Assembly: GCF_000730605.1 (NCBI RefSeq)
Contig: NZ_BBIS01000017.1
Location: 62,001-126,000 of the forward strand
Direction of reading: 5' to 3'
Source: Pseudomonas monteilii NBRC 103158 = DSM 14164
GTDB lineage: Bacteria > Pseudomonadota > Gammaproteobacteria > Pseudomonadales > Pseudomonadaceae
Length of the DNA: 64,000 nt
Shown in pieces: positions 52,436 through 61,407 of this stretch; positions within the stretch are counted from its first letter, which is position 1; the number at the start of each line of letters is the position of its first letter. The notes beneath the pieces were generated by a model. It was given only the letters and a program-made list of their open reading frames with translations. It did not search any database and was not told the DNA's origin. Both the position numbers and the translations under genes were made by a program.

Positions 52436-53605
52436 TCAAGCGGCCTTTCGATTGGCCAGCCCCCACGCCAGCAACGCCAGCCCGCCTATCACCAGGCCTG
52501 CTACCACAATGCCCATCCAGCCTTGGTGCTGGAACAACTGTGTGCCCAGCAGCGACCCCAGCGCCCCGCCAATGAAGTAGCAGGTGATGTACCCAGCATT
52601 CAGCCGTGTGCGTGCCTCGGGCCGCAGGGCAATCACTGCGTTCTGGTTGCTCACGTGCACCAGTTGCACTGCCAGGTCGAGCATCAACACACCCAGCAGC
52701 AAGGCCAGCAGCGACTGCTGGGCAAACCCCAGCGGCACCCATGACAGCAGCAATACGACCAGGCCCACAGTGGTACCCAGCGAGCCTTTGCCACGGTCTG
52801 CCAGCCGCCCGGCCCAGTTGGCCGACAGCGCACCCGCCGCACCGGCCAGACCGAACAGGCCGATCACGGCATCCGAATAGTGGTAGGGGCCTTGTGCGAG
52901 CAGAAACGCCAGCGGTGTCCAGAACAGTGCGAACAGGCTGAACGCCAGCAACCCAAGCAGCGAGCGCAGGCGCAGCACGGGCTCTTCGAAGAACAGGCGG
53001 AACACCGAAGCGATCAGCGCCGGGTACTTCAGCCCGGCATGGCTATGGTGCTGTGGCAAGCTGCGGTACAGCGCCAAGGCGGTAATCGCCATCAACACGG
53101 CGGCCAGCACATAGATGCTACGCCAGCCGCCCAGTTCGGCCATGAAGCCGGCTGCGGTGCGCGCCAGCAGGATGCCCAGCAGCAGGCCGCTCATCAGCGT
53201 GCCGACCGCACGGCCGCGCTGATGTGGCTCGCTCAGTGTCGCGGCCATTGGGACCAGGATCTGCGCCACCACCGAGAACAGCCCGGTCAGCGCCGTGCCC
53301 AGGATCAGCCAGGGCAGGCTCGGCGCACAGGCACTGATGACAAGGCCCAGCGTGGAAACAGCGGTCATTACGGTGATCAGCCGGCGCTGCTCGAACAGGT
53401 CACCCAGCGGCGCGAGCAACAACAGGCCGGCGCCATAACTGAGCTGTGCGGCAATGACGATGCTGCCAGCGCTGGCAGTGCTCAGGCCGAACTGCTCGGC
53501 GATGCTGTGCAGCAGTGGTTGGGCGTAGTAATTGCTGGCCACGGCCAGGCCGGTGGCGGTGGCCATCAGCAGGATCAGGGCGCGGCTTAGACTGGGGGCG
53601 TTCAT
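52436..53605 (-). CDS. MFS transporter
   Basis: 389 residues, 12 predicted helices. LLMATATGLAVASNYYAQPL and LAPLGDLFEQRRLI (MFS motif A) place it with the YnfM/Cmr-type efflux group. The second half repeats the pattern with NWAGRLADRGKGSLG. Likely an exporter of small toxic compounds. The ATG at 53605 (MNAPSL) is the family start; earlier in-frame starts fall in non-coding sequence. It faces a divergent LysR gene 106 bp away, which may control it. Confidence 0.9.
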   Translation of the reverse strand: MNAPSLSRALILLMATATGLAVASNYYAQPLLHSIAEQFGLSTASAGSIVIAAQLSYGAGLLLLAPLGDLFEQRRLITVMTAVSTLGLVISACAPSLPWLILGTALTGLFSVVAQILVPMAATLSEPHQRGRAVGTLMSGLLLGILLARTAAGFMAELGGWRSIYVLAAVLMAITALALYRSLPQHHSHAGLKYPALIASVFRLFFEEPVLRLRSLLGLLAFSLFALFWTPLAFLLAQGPYHYSDAVIGLFGLAGAAGALSANWAGRLADRGKGSLGTTVGLVVLLLSWVPLGFAQQSLLALLLGVLMLDLAVQLVHVSNQNAVIALRPEARTRLNAGYITCYFIGGALGSLLGTQLFQHQGWMGIVVAGLVIGGLALLAWGLANRKAA

Positions 53606-53711
53606 GCGGTTCTCGTGGCGGGCAGTAGTAAGTGGGAGGATTATCAGGGAGTGTCTGGCATGACACCAATGTATAGTTTTCAACTTATCCATCTTGAAAG
53701 CAGATAGATGC

Positions 53712-54593
53712 ATGAACCTCAAGCAGCTCGAATATGCCCTTGCCGTTGCCGACACGGGCAGCTTTACCCGCGCGGCCGAGCGCTGCCATGTGGTGCAGTC
53801 GGCGCTTAGCCATCAGGTGGCGCGGCTGGAGGCACAGTTGGGCGTCAGCCTGTTCGAGCGTAGTTCGCGACGGGTGCGCCTGACCCCTGCCGGCGAGGCT
53901 TTTGTGCTCAGCGCCCGGCCGGCGGTGGAAGCGGCCAGACGCATTGCCGATGACGTGGCGGCGGCTTGCGGGCAGGTGCGCGGGCGACTGGCGATTGGTG
54001 AAATCAGCTCGCTCACGGCGTTGGACCTGGTCGACCTGCTGGCACTGTTCCACGGTCGTTTCCCGGATGTGGATGTGCGTTGGATCACGGCCAAGAGCGA
54101 ATTGCTGATCGTCGATGTGGTCGAGCGGCGCCTGGATGTGGGCTTTATTGGCCTGTGGCAGGGCGAGGTCGTGCAGGGCGTGGAGCATCGCTTGCTGGCC
54201 AGGGAGGAACTGGTGGCGTTGTTGCCGGTTGATCATCGACTTGCCGGCCGTACGCCGTTGGCGTTGGCCGACCTGGCGGACGAAGTGCTGGTGGACTTCC
54301 CCGAAGGCACCGGGGCACGGCGGCAGACGGATGAGGCGTTTCACGCCGCAGGGTTGCAGCGCCGGGTGCAGTTTGAGATCGGGCATGTGCGTCTGGTGGA
54401 AAAGTTTGTGCAGCGGGGCATGGCGGTGGGCCTTGTGCCGGAGCGGGTGGCCCAGGGTTTCGAAGGTGTGACGGTGGCGCGGTTGGTGGATGCGCCGGTG
54501 CGGCACTTGTATGCCGTGTGGTCCTCCAGCCCGACGCCCGCTGCCCGGGCTTTTCTTGAGGTGATGGAACAGCGGCTGGGGTCTGGGAGTTGA
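53712..54593 (+). CDS. LysR-family regulator
   Basis: 293 residues. N-terminal winged HTH (LEYALAVADTGSFTRAAERC, then VVQSALSHQVARLEAQLGVS), followed by the effector-binding domain with EISSLTALDLVDLLALFHGR and GLWQGEVVQG. It probably controls the divergent MFS gene at 52436-53605, and itself, from the 106-bp space between them. The inducer is unknown. The start at 53712 gives the standard MNLKQLEY N-terminus; a further ATG lies just upstream out of context. Confidence 0.92.
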   Translation: MNLKQLEYALAVADTGSFTRAAERCHVVQSALSHQVARLEAQLGVSLFERSSRRVRLTPAGEAFVLSARPAVEAARRIADDVAAACGQVRGRLAIGEISSLTALDLVDLLALFHGRFPDVDVRWITAKSELLIVDVVERRLDVGFIGLWQGEVVQGVEHRLLAREELVALLPVDHRLAGRTPLALADLADEVLVDFPEGTGARRQTDEAFHAAGLQRRVQFEIGHVRLVEKFVQRGMAVGLVPERVAQGFEGVTVARLVDAPVRHLYAVWSSSPTPAARAFLEVMEQRLGSGS

Positions 54594-54637
54594 TAAGCCT
54601 GTACCGGCCCTATCGCTGGCACAGGCAGCCCATCAAC

Positions 54638-55387
54638 TCAAGCGGCAAACCCGCCATCAATCGTCAAGCTTGCTCCAGTGATGTACCCGGCTTCTGGGCC
54701 CGCGAGGTAAGCCACAAAGCTGGCAATCTCATCCGCCTCGCCATACCGCCCAATCGCCATCAGCGGGATCAGGCTCTCGGCAAACTCGCCACTGGCCGGG
54801 TTCATGTCGGTGTCCACCGGCCCTGGCTGCACGTTGTTCACGGTAATGCCTTGCGGCCCCAGGTCACGGGCCATGCCGCGGGTCAGGCCAACCAACGCCG
54901 ACTTGCTCATGGCATAGGGTGCGCCACCGGCAAACGGCATGCGCTCGGCGTTGGTGCTGCCGATGTTGATGATGCGCCCGCCCTGGCCCATGTAGCGTGC
55001 GGCAGCCTGGCTGGCGACGAACACGCTGCGCACATTCACCGCCAGCATGCGGTCGAAGTCGGCCAGGTCGAATTCGGTGACCGGTGCTACTGCCAGTACG
55101 CCGGCGTTGTTGACCAGAATATCCAGCCGGCCGAAGGCCTTCACGGCGTCATCCACCGCCAGCTGCACGGCTGCTGCATCGGCACTGTCGGCCCGCAGGG
55201 CCAGGGCCTTGCCGCCGTTTTCGGTAATTTCCCGGGCCAGTGCTTCTGCCGGGCCGGCAGAGCTGACATAGGTGAAGGCTACGTGTGCGCCTTCGCGGGC
55301 CAGGCGCCGCACGATGGCCGCACCAATGCCACGGGAACCGCCCTGTACCAGGGCCACTTTGCCTTCGAGTGTAAGTTGCTTGGACAT
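54638..55387 (-). CDS. SDR family oxidoreductase
   Basis: 249 residues. Cofactor loop QGGSRGIGAAIVRRL (residues 15-29), LVNNAGVLAV, Ser in IINIGSTNAER and the catalytic Tyr-Lys in YAMSKSALVGLTR. A gap in the TGxxxGxG motif (Gln-Gly-Gly instead of Thr-Gly) is mild. The C-terminus GYITGASLTIDGGFAA is usual. Substrate unknown. AGGAG 6 bp before the ATG at 55387. Divergent from the LysR gene at 55506. Confidence 0.92.
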   Translation of the reverse strand: MSKQLTLEGKVALVQGGSRGIGAAIVRRLAREGAHVAFTYVSSAGPAEALAREITENGGKALALRADSADAAAVQLAVDDAVKAFGRLDILVNNAGVLAVAPVTEFDLADFDRMLAVNVRSVFVASQAAARYMGQGGRIINIGSTNAERMPFAGGAPYAMSKSALVGLTRGMARDLGPQGITVNNVQPGPVDTDMNPASGEFAESLIPLMAIGRYGEADEIASFVAYLAGPEAGYITGASLTIDGGFAA

Positions 55388-55505
55388 GCTGATCTCCTGC
55401 TGGAAGCCAGGCCGGAATGCCTTGGATGGGCGCAGTATCGGCGCTCGATTACCTGCTGATAAGATGGCAATCACTATCAGCAGAGTAAACCTTTGGTTGC
55501 CAATC

Positions 55506-56444
55506 ATGGCCATGGAATCGTTCAACGCGTTGGAGTGCTTCATCCGCAGTGCCGAGGTCGGCAGCTTTGCCGAGGCTGCCAGGCGCCTGAGCATTACCCC
55601 GGCCGCTGTGGGCAAACATGTGGCTCAGCTGGAGGCGCGCCTGGGGGTGCGGTTGTTCCAGCGTAGTACCCGCAAGCTGACTTTGACCGAAGCGGGGCAG
55701 CGTTTTCTTGGTGAGGTCAGTGACAGCTTCCGCACTATCCAGTACGCCGTGGCCAACCTGGCCAGTGCCGAAGGTCAGCCGGCCGGCCTTTTGCGGGTAA
55801 GTATGGGGACGGTGTTCGGGCGCTTGTACGTGTTGCCGTTGCTGAGTGAGTTTTTGCGCCGCTACCCGGCCATTACCCCGGACTGGCATTTCGACAACCG
55901 CCAGGTCGACTTGATTGGCCAAGGGTTCGATGCAGCGATTGGCGGTGGTTTTGAACTGCCGCCGGGGGTGGTGGCGCGCAAGCTGACCCCTGCGCACCGG
56001 GTGTTGGTGGCGGCGCCGGTGTACCTTGAGCGGCATACGCCGATTGCAGACCCAGAGGTGCTGCAACGCCACGACGGCATCCTGATCCGCTCACCGCAGA
56101 CCGGGCGGGTGCGTTCGTGGCCGTTGACCAGCCGCTGGCAGGTGCAACAGCCGTTGCAGCTGCGTCAGGCGATGACCATGAGCGATTCGGATGCGGCGTG
56201 CGCGGTGGCCGAGCAGGGGCTGGGGATTGCCTTGGTGAGCCTGCCGTTTGCCGTGCCCTACCTGCAGGGCGGGCGGCTGCGTCGGGTGTTGCCGGACTGG
56301 TATGTGGACGACGGGCACATCAGCCTGTATTTCGCCGAGCACAAGCTGTTGCCGGGCAAGACCCGGGCGTTTATCGATTTTGTGGTGGAGAAGTTTGCCG
56401 AGCAGGGGTTGGCGGGGCGGTTTGATGCCTTGCAGACGTTGTAA
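55506..56444 (+). CDS. LysR-family regulator
   Basis: 312 residues. HTH at the N-terminus (ALECFIRSAEVGSFAEAARR and LSITPAAVGKHVAQLEARLG), followed by the CrgA/TrxX-type effector domain (LLRVSMGTVFGRLYVLPLL, IGGGFELPPGVVARKL). Likely controls the divergent SDR gene 118 bp to the left. Met3 at 55512 is an alternative start; no strong Shine-Dalgarno decides it. Confidence 0.92.
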   Translation: MAMESFNALECFIRSAEVGSFAEAARRLSITPAAVGKHVAQLEARLGVRLFQRSTRKLTLTEAGQRFLGEVSDSFRTIQYAVANLASAEGQPAGLLRVSMGTVFGRLYVLPLLSEFLRRYPAITPDWHFDNRQVDLIGQGFDAAIGGGFELPPGVVARKLTPAHRVLVAAPVYLERHTPIADPEVLQRHDGILIRSPQTGRVRSWPLTSRWQVQQPLQLRQAMTMSDSDAACAVAEQGLGIALVSLPFAVPYLQGGRLRRVLPDWYVDDGHISLYFAEHKLLPGKTRAFIDFVVEKFAEQGLAGRFDALQTL

Positions 56445-56452
56445 AGGCCCTT

Positions 56453-56923
56453 TCAGGTAATATCAATGATGAACAGAACCTGTGCCCCAAGGCACACCTC
56501 GTCATCAATCTTTTTGCCCATCAGTTGCTGCCCCAGCGGCGAACGCGGGGTAATCACTGTTACCAACTCATCTCCTTCGCCAATCTTCAGCCCCGCCGCT
56601 TCAGGCCCAAGGAACAGCTGGCGTTGGCTACCTTCCTCATCCTCCAGTTTCACCAGGTTGCTCACCTGCACCCCGCGTGCGGGGTCATAGTCGCGCAGCA
56701 GTAATTGCTGGTAGATCAGCAGCGCCTGGCGAATCTGGGCACTGCGCCGGGCCTGGCCGGTGGCCAGGTATGAGGCTTCCAGGCCCAGGGTGTCGTACTT
56801 GTTCTCGGCGATGTTCTCTTCGGCGGTGGCAGCCTCGTAGGCGGTTTGCGCCGCACGGGTCAGCACGTCCAGATCATGCGTGAGGATGGCGACGATCTGC
56901 GCCAGCAGGTGGGGCTTGTCCAT
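56453..56923 (-). CDS. GreA/GreB-family protein
   Basis: 156 residues, GreAB C-terminal-domain type. Landmarks are ASYLATGQARRSAQIRQALL (N-terminal coiled coil region) and the FKBP-like C-terminus VKLEDEEGSQRQLFLGPEAA, VTVITPRSPLGQQLMGKKID and VLFIIDI. It may bind RNA polymerase. The acidic tip residues of true GreA coiled coils are not obvious, so anti-backtracking activity is unproven. The start at 56923 (MDKPHLLAQ) lies 2 bp after the stop of the upstream gene, so the two are coupled. Confidence 0.82.
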   Translation of the reverse strand: MDKPHLLAQIVAILTHDLDVLTRAAQTAYEAATAEENIAENKYDTLGLEASYLATGQARRSAQIRQALLIYQQLLLRDYDPARGVQVSNLVKLEDEEGSQRQLFLGPEAAGLKIGEGDELVTVITPRSPLGQQLMGKKIDDEVCLGAQVLFIIDIT

Positions 56924-56925
56924 GG

Positions 56926-57324
56926 TCAGTAACAGAACTCCAGCACATTGGCCTGGCTTTTGTCGGTAGGGGCGGTGCGGTTCTGCTGCAGCCAGAACTG
57001 GCACTTGGGGCTGTTGAGGTTGCGCGGGTTACCTTGGGCAGCTTCGGCGGCCTGTTGCTGTTCCTGCTTGTGCAGGATGTCCTTGTAGCGGTCGAACATC
57101 TCGGCCTGGGCATCCGCTGTCGGGGCTGCTGCCGGCGCCGGTGCTGGCGGGTAGACGCTAGGGAGCAGCGCCTGGGCCAACGGCTGCACTTGCTGCGGCC
57201 ACACCAACAGGGCCAGCCAGGCGCTCGCCACGATGGCCACCGCGCCCAGCCAAAGGCCAAAGGCAACGCACAGGATCAACGGCAACGGCTTGAGGGTGAT
57301 TTTCAGTTCACGCTGGCGGGGCAT
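56926..57324 (-). CDS. hypothetical membrane protein
   Basis: 132 residues. One N-terminal helix (LPLILCVAFGLWLGAVAIVA, about 14-33), possibly a second, then an Ala/Pro-rich stretch and a C-terminal soluble part with MFDRYKDILHKQEQQQAAEA and CQFWLQQNRTAPTDKSQAN. No family recognised. AGGAGG lies 6 bp before the ATG at 57324. Two bp from the Gre-family gene; divergent from earP. Confidence 0.7.
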   Translation of the reverse strand: MPRQRELKITLKPLPLILCVAFGLWLGAVAIVASAWLALLVWPQQVQPLAQALLPSVYPPAPAPAAAPTADAQAEMFDRYKDILHKQEQQQAAEAAQGNPRNLNSPKCQFWLQQNRTAPTDKSQANVLEFCY

Positions 57325-57454
57325 GGCAGCCTCCTGGCAAGGTCGGTCGGGGTGCATTGTGGCATGCACTTGGGCATTTTTCCGCGCAGGTGCTTTTGTC
57401 GGCGACAATTTATGCGCAGAATTCGTGGTTTTTGCACCGGTACGGGAGGGGCGC

Positions 57455-58582
57455 ATGAAAGCCACCTGGGACATCTTCTGCAGTGTCGTCGACAACTACG
57501 GCGATATTGGCGTGACCTGGCGCCTGGCCCGGCAGCTGGTGGCTGAGCACGGCCTGGCGGTGCGCCTGTGGGTGGATGACCTGAACGCTTTCACGCCCAT
57601 GTGCCCCGGCGCCGATGCCACTGCTACGCAACAGTGGCAGCAGGGTGTGGAAGTGCGCCAATGGCCGGCGGCCTGGTTGCCGGTGGAACCGGCTGATGTG
57701 GTGATCGGTGCATTCGCCTGCCAGTTGCCGTCGCCTTATGTGGAGGCCATGCGTGCCTGCGCCACGCCGCCGCTGTGGCTGAACCTGGAATACCTCAGTG
57801 CCGAGGACTGGGTGGAAGGCTGCCATGGCTTGCCGTCGCCGCAGCCTAACGGCCTGCGCAAGGTGTTTTTCTTCCCCGGCTTTACCGAGAAGACCGGTGG
57901 CCTGCTGCGCGAAGGCTCGCTGCTGGCGCGGCGTGACGTGTTCCTGCAGGGGGCAAGGCGGGCCTTCTTGCAGGGGCTTGGCGTAAACCCCAAAGCAGGG
58001 GCGTTGCTGGTTTCGCTGTTCGCCTACGAAAACCCGCAGTTGGGCAATTGGCTTGATGCCCTGGCCACAAGCGAGCAGCCTTGTCACCTGGTGGTGCCGC
58101 AGGGACGCGTTGTCGCAGGGCTCAGCCAGTGGCTTGGCGAGCCGACGTTACCCGTGGGCAGCCTGCGCAAACGAGGGGCACTGACGGTGCAGGTGCTGCC
58201 TTTCGTCAGCCAGGACGACTACGACCGGCTGCTGTGGAGCTGTGATTTCAACGCGGTGCGCGGCGAAGACTCGTTCGTGCGTGCGCAGTGGGCCGGGCAA
58301 CCGATGCTGTGGCACATCTACATACAGGACGAAAACGCCCACTGGGAAAAGCTCGAAGCGTTTCTCGGGCATTATCGACGCGGCCTGTCAGAAGCAGCCG
58401 ATGCCGCCCTGCTGGGCCTATGGCGTGCCTGGAACATGGATCTCGACATGGGCCAGGCCTGGCGGGCGGCCCGTCAGCATTGGCCGGAACTGCAGCAGCA
58501 TGCCCGCCTTTGGGCTGGGCAACAGGCCGCTCAGCCGGACCTTGCCACAGCGCTAGTACACTTTTGCCGAAATTCGCTATGA
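57455..58582 (+). CDS. earP: EF-P arginine rhamnosyltransferase
   Basis: 375 residues. WDIFCSVVDNYGDIGVTWRL at the N-terminus (the Asp of VDNYGD acts in catalysis) and, near the C-terminus, VRGEDSFVRAQWAGQPMLWH (the donor nucleotide-sugar site) are diagnostic of EarP, a GT-B enzyme. It moves L-rhamnose from dTDP-rhamnose to Arg32 of EF-P. The ATG at 57455 has GGGAGGGG upstream. efp follows 48 bp on, in the same direction, the classical pairing. Confidence 0.95.
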   Translation: MKATWDIFCSVVDNYGDIGVTWRLARQLVAEHGLAVRLWVDDLNAFTPMCPGADATATQQWQQGVEVRQWPAAWLPVEPADVVIGAFACQLPSPYVEAMRACATPPLWLNLEYLSAEDWVEGCHGLPSPQPNGLRKVFFFPGFTEKTGGLLREGSLLARRDVFLQGARRAFLQGLGVNPKAGALLVSLFAYENPQLGNWLDALATSEQPCHLVVPQGRVVAGLSQWLGEPTLPVGSLRKRGALTVQVLPFVSQDDYDRLLWSCDFNAVRGEDSFVRAQWAGQPMLWHIYIQDENAHWEKLEAFLGHYRRGLSEAADAALLGLWRAWNMDLDMGQAWRAARQHWPELQQHARLWAGQQAAQPDLATALVHFCRNSL

Positions 58583-58630
58583 TACGCGGCCTCGATTTTT
58601 ATAAATCCATCCAGATTCGGATACTTCGTA

Positions 58631-59200
58631 ATGAAAACTGGTAAAGAACTGAAACCCGGTACCGTCCTGCGGATCGACAACGACCCGTGGCTGGTTCAAA
58701 AAGCTGAGTTCACCAAGTCGGGCCGTAACAGCGCGATCATGAAGACCAAGCTGAAGAACCTGCTGACCGGCTACAAGACCGAAACCGTATACGGTGCGGA
58801 CGACAAGCTGGACGACGTGATCCTGGATCGCAAAGAAGCGACCCTGTCGTTCATCAGCGGTGACTCGTACACCTTCATGGACACCACCGACTACACCATG
58901 TACGAACTGAACGCCGAAGACATCGACGCCGTTCTGCCGTACATCGAAGAAGGCATGGAAGACATCTGCGAAGCCGTGTTCTTCGAAGGCCGCCTGGTAT
59001 CGGTTGAACTGCCGACCACCATCAGCCGTCAGGTTGTCTACACCGAGAACGCTGCTCGCGGCGACACCTCGGGCAAGGTCATGAAGCCTGCCAAACTGAA
59101 GAACGGTACCGAGATCCAGGTTGCCGACTTCATCCAGATCGACGAGTGGATCGACATCGACACTCGCGACAACAGCTTCAAAGGCCGCTCCAAGAAGTAA
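58631..59200 (+). CDS. efp: translation elongation factor P
   Basis: 189 residues, three beta-barrel domains. It enters the ribosomal E site to rescue stalling at polyproline. The loop FTKSGRNSA carries Arg32 (KSGR32N), the residue that EarP rhamnosylates; Lys in this place would mean the EpmA system. [20 protein letters not shown] and the C-terminal [13 protein letters not shown] are conserved. High codon bias suits a strongly expressed gene. Followed by a strong terminator. Confidence 0.98.
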   Translation: MKTGKELKPGTVLRIDNDPWLVQKAEFTKSGRNSAIMKTKLKNLLTGYKTETVYGADDKLDDVILDRKEATLSFISGDSYTFMDTTDYTMYELNAEDIDAVLPYIEEGMEDICEAVFFEGRLVSVELPTTISRQVVYTENAARGDTSGKVMKPAKLKNGTEIQVADFIQIDEWIDIDTRDNSFKGRSKK

Positions 59201-59217
59201 TTCTTCTTGTGAAACGC

Positions 59218-59247
59218 AAAAAACCCGGCCTCGGCCGGGTTTTTTTG
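59218..59247 (+). terminator. rho-independent terminator of efp
   Basis: 10-bp stem AAACCCGGCC / GGCCGGGTTT with a 2-nt loop and a run of T, 20 bp after the efp stop. A-rich on the other side, so it can also end the leftward ohr transcript. Confidence 0.9.
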
Positions 59248-59257
59248 TGCCTGTGAT

Positions 59258-59686
59258 TTACACGGTCACGTGCAGGCGTACATCCACGTTGCCGCGGGTA
59301 GCGTTGGAGTACGGGCACACCTTGTGCGCTTTTTCCACCAGCCCTTCGGCATCGGCCTGGGCCAGGCCCGGCAGGTTGATGTGCAGGTCGATGTCCAGGC
59401 CGAAACCGCCCGGGATCTGGCCGATGCCCACCTTGGCGGTGATCGAGGCATCGGCCGGCAGGGCTTTTTTCTCTTGCCCGGCTACAAATTTGAGGGCGCC
59501 GATGAAGCAGGCCGAGTAACCGGCGGCGAACATCTGCTCTGGGTTGGTGCCGTCACCGCCGGCGCCGCCCAGTTCCTTGGGGGTGCTCAGGCTGACGACC
59601 AGCTTGCCGTCGCTGGACTTGGATTTGCCGTCGCGCCCACCGGTGGAGGTAGCTTCTGCGATGTACAGCGGAGTGACCTTTTGCAT
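59258..59686 (-). CDS. ohr: organic hydroperoxide resistance protein
   Basis: 142 residues, OsmC/Ohr family. It reduces organic hydroperoxides with two Cys: one in FAAGYSACFIGALKFV (about 60) and one in AHKVCPYSNATRGN (about 125), both present. The last step needs a lipoylated partner. LYIAEATSTGGRDGKSKSSD is the typical N-terminus. Divided from ohrR by 141 bp that hold a direct repeat typical of an OhrR site. Cytoplasmic. Confidence 0.96.
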   Translation of the reverse strand: MQKVTPLYIAEATSTGGRDGKSKSSDGKLVVSLSTPKELGGAGGDGTNPEQMFAAGYSACFIGALKFVAGQEKKALPADASITAKVGIGQIPGGFGLDIDLHINLPGLAQADAEGLVEKAHKVCPYSNATRGNVDVRLHVTV

Positions 59687-59754
59687 CTTGAGCCTCGCTA
59701 ATGTGCTGTGCGCTTCCTGTTCGGGGGAGGGCGCGGGTTGGTGTGGGATTTAAT

Positions 59755-59780
59755 TTAGCGCGCAATTAGTTAGCGCGCAA
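59755..59780. promoter_or_regulatory. probable OhrR operator before ohr
   Basis: Direct repeat TTAGCGCGCAA at 59755-59765 and 59770-59780 (15-bp spacing), about 70 bp upstream of the ohr start. An OhrR site is expected in this position. A related TTAGTGCGCGCATTA lies before ohrR. Confidence 0.6.
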
Positions 59781-59827
59781 GATAAATCGTCACCGCTCAT
59801 CCGAACGGCCATTGCACAGCATAGCTT

Positions 59828-60283
59828 TCAGAGGTTTTTCTGCAGGTTCTCGCGCAGGTTCAGCAGGTCGGCCTGCAGTTGTTGCAGCTGCGCCAGGCTG
59901 TACCCACTGGCCTTGAGGATGCACTGAGGCACCTCTTTGGCCTGCTGCTGCAAGGCGCGGCCCTTGTCGGTCAGTTGCACCATTACTACCCGTTCGTCTT
60001 CGCGGCTGCGGTTGCGTTGCAACAGGCCTTCGCTTTCAAGGCGCTTTAGCAGCGGGGTCAGTGAGCCCGGGTCGGTGAGCAGGTGTTGGCTGATCTCGCC
60101 CACGGTCAGGCCGTCGCGCTCCCACAGCACGAGCATGGCCAGGTACTGTGGGTAGGTCAGGCCCAAGGCCTGCAGCAGCGGTTTGTAGACCTTGGTCATC
60201 AGCAACGAGGTGGAGTGCAGGGCAAAGCAGACCTGGTTGTCCAGCAGCAGCTCGTCACAGGAGGCTTGGGTGTCGGCGTTCAT
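59828..60283 (-). CDS. ohrR: MarR-family peroxide-sensing repressor
   Basis: 151 residues. The N-terminal LLLDNQVCFALHSTS carries the reactive Cys of OhrR. Wing HTH: LTVGEISQHLLTDPGSLTPL and LLQRNRSREDERVVMVQLTD. Reaction of the Cys with an organic hydroperoxide releases the repressor from DNA and allows ohr expression. The ATG at 60283 (MNADTQASCDE) is chosen. Leftward, behind ohr in the same direction but with its own upstream operator-like site. Confidence 0.94.
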   Translation of the reverse strand: MNADTQASCDELLLDNQVCFALHSTSLLMTKVYKPLLQALGLTYPQYLAMLVLWERDGLTVGEISQHLLTDPGSLTPLLKRLESEGLLQRNRSREDERVVMVQLTDKGRALQQQAKEVPQCILKASGYSLAQLQQLQADLLNLRENLQKNL

Positions 60284-60327
60284 GCAGGTCCTTGAAGGCA
60301 AAAATGGGGAATTCTGGCTCGCTGATC

Positions 60328-60343
60328 ATTAGTGCGCGCATTA
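60328..60343. promoter_or_regulatory. possible OhrR operator before ohrR
   Basis: ATTAGTGCGCGCATTA with the palindromic core TGCGCGCA, 45 bp upstream of the ohrR start. It resembles the repeats before ohr and would allow autoregulation. It overlaps the stop codon of the neighbouring LysR gene. Confidence 0.45.
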
Positions 60344-61294
60344 CTCGTGCAGTTCACTGCGCAAGGCCAGGTCCCAGGGTGGAACCGGGCTGAAGCGGCT
60401 CTTGAGGAATTCGAGCAGCAAACGGCTGCGAGAGTTCGTTTTGTGTTCCAGGCGTAGCGCGTAAATACCGCTGGTTTCGGCTTCGGGCAGGCCGCCATCG
60501 CAAAACAACGGGACCAGTTCGCCGCGCAAAAGGTACTCGCTGATCAGCCAGGTGGGCAGGTGGGCAACACCCAGGCCGGCGAGGGCGCCGAACAGCAGGG
60601 TTTCGGCATTGTTGGCGGCCATGCGCATGCGCGCGGGGCGATACAGGCGGGTTTGCCCGGCTACGTTGAAGCGCCAGGCGAACGGCGGTGCCAGGCCGTC
60701 CCAGTCCAGGCCGTCGTGCCCGGGCAGTTCGCTGGGGCAGGTAGGGATGCCTCGGTTGGCCAGATAAGCCGGGCTGGCGCACGCGATGCGTACCATGTAG
60801 GCCAGCGGCGTAGCGACCAGGCGGGTGTCGGCCAGGGGGCCGGCGCGCAGTACCAGGTCGACCTCGCCCAGGTGGCTGCCATGCAGGTCGACGAAGCTGT
60901 CGATCAGGCGCAACTGCACGTCCAGGCCAGGGTAGGCCACCAGGAAGTCGGCGATGGCCGGGGCCAAGTGGCGGCGGCCGAACGCGGCGGGGGCATCGAT
61001 GCGGATCAGCCCTTCTGGGGCGTTGCTCAGCGATACCGCCTCGGCCCGGGCCAGGCGCAGTTCCTCGATGATGCGCCTGGCCCGGTCGGCAAACGCATTG
61101 CCCGCAGGGGTGGCACGCACGGCGTGGGTGCTGCGGGTGAACAGGCGGCTGCCCACGGCGGTTTCCAGGTTGTCGATGCGCCGGGCCACGGCAGACGGGG
61201 TCAGCGGATGGCGGCGGGCGGCGGCTGAAAAGCTGCCGGTCTCCAGCACATCGAGGAACAGGCTCAGTTGGTCGGTGAGGGCATCGGGGCTCAT
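60341..61294 (-). CDS. LysR-family regulator
   Basis: 317 residues. HTH: LSLFLDVLETGSFSAAARRH and LTPSAVARRIDNLETAVGSR. The effector domain has EGLIRIDAPAAFGRRHLAPA and IRFAKV-like changes are absent. CrgA/DmlR type. It is divergent from the TauE/SafE exporter gene at 61408 and probably controls it. The start at 61294 (MSPDALTDQ) fits the family; the longer open frame is not conserved. Confidence 0.92.
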   Translation of the reverse strand: MSPDALTDQLSLFLDVLETGSFSAAARRHPLTPSAVARRIDNLETAVGSRLFTRSTHAVRATPAGNAFADRARRIIEELRLARAEAVSLSNAPEGLIRIDAPAAFGRRHLAPAIADFLVAYPGLDVQLRLIDSFVDLHGSHLGEVDLVLRAGPLADTRLVATPLAYMVRIACASPAYLANRGIPTCPSELPGHDGLDWDGLAPPFAWRFNVAGQTRLYRPARMRMAANNAETLLFGALAGLGVAHLPTWLISEYLLRGELVPLFCDGGLPEAETSGIYALRLEHKTNSRSRLLLEFLKSRFSPVPPWDLALRSELHE

Positions 61295-61407
61295 GGTTGC
61301 CTTGCTTTTGCGAAATGCGCACAGCCATTGTGCGCTGCTGTGCGTTTCCCTGCCAGCCCGCAATCGTTAGCATGCTCGCAATATCTGTATAGGCGGACGA
61401 GGCCCTG

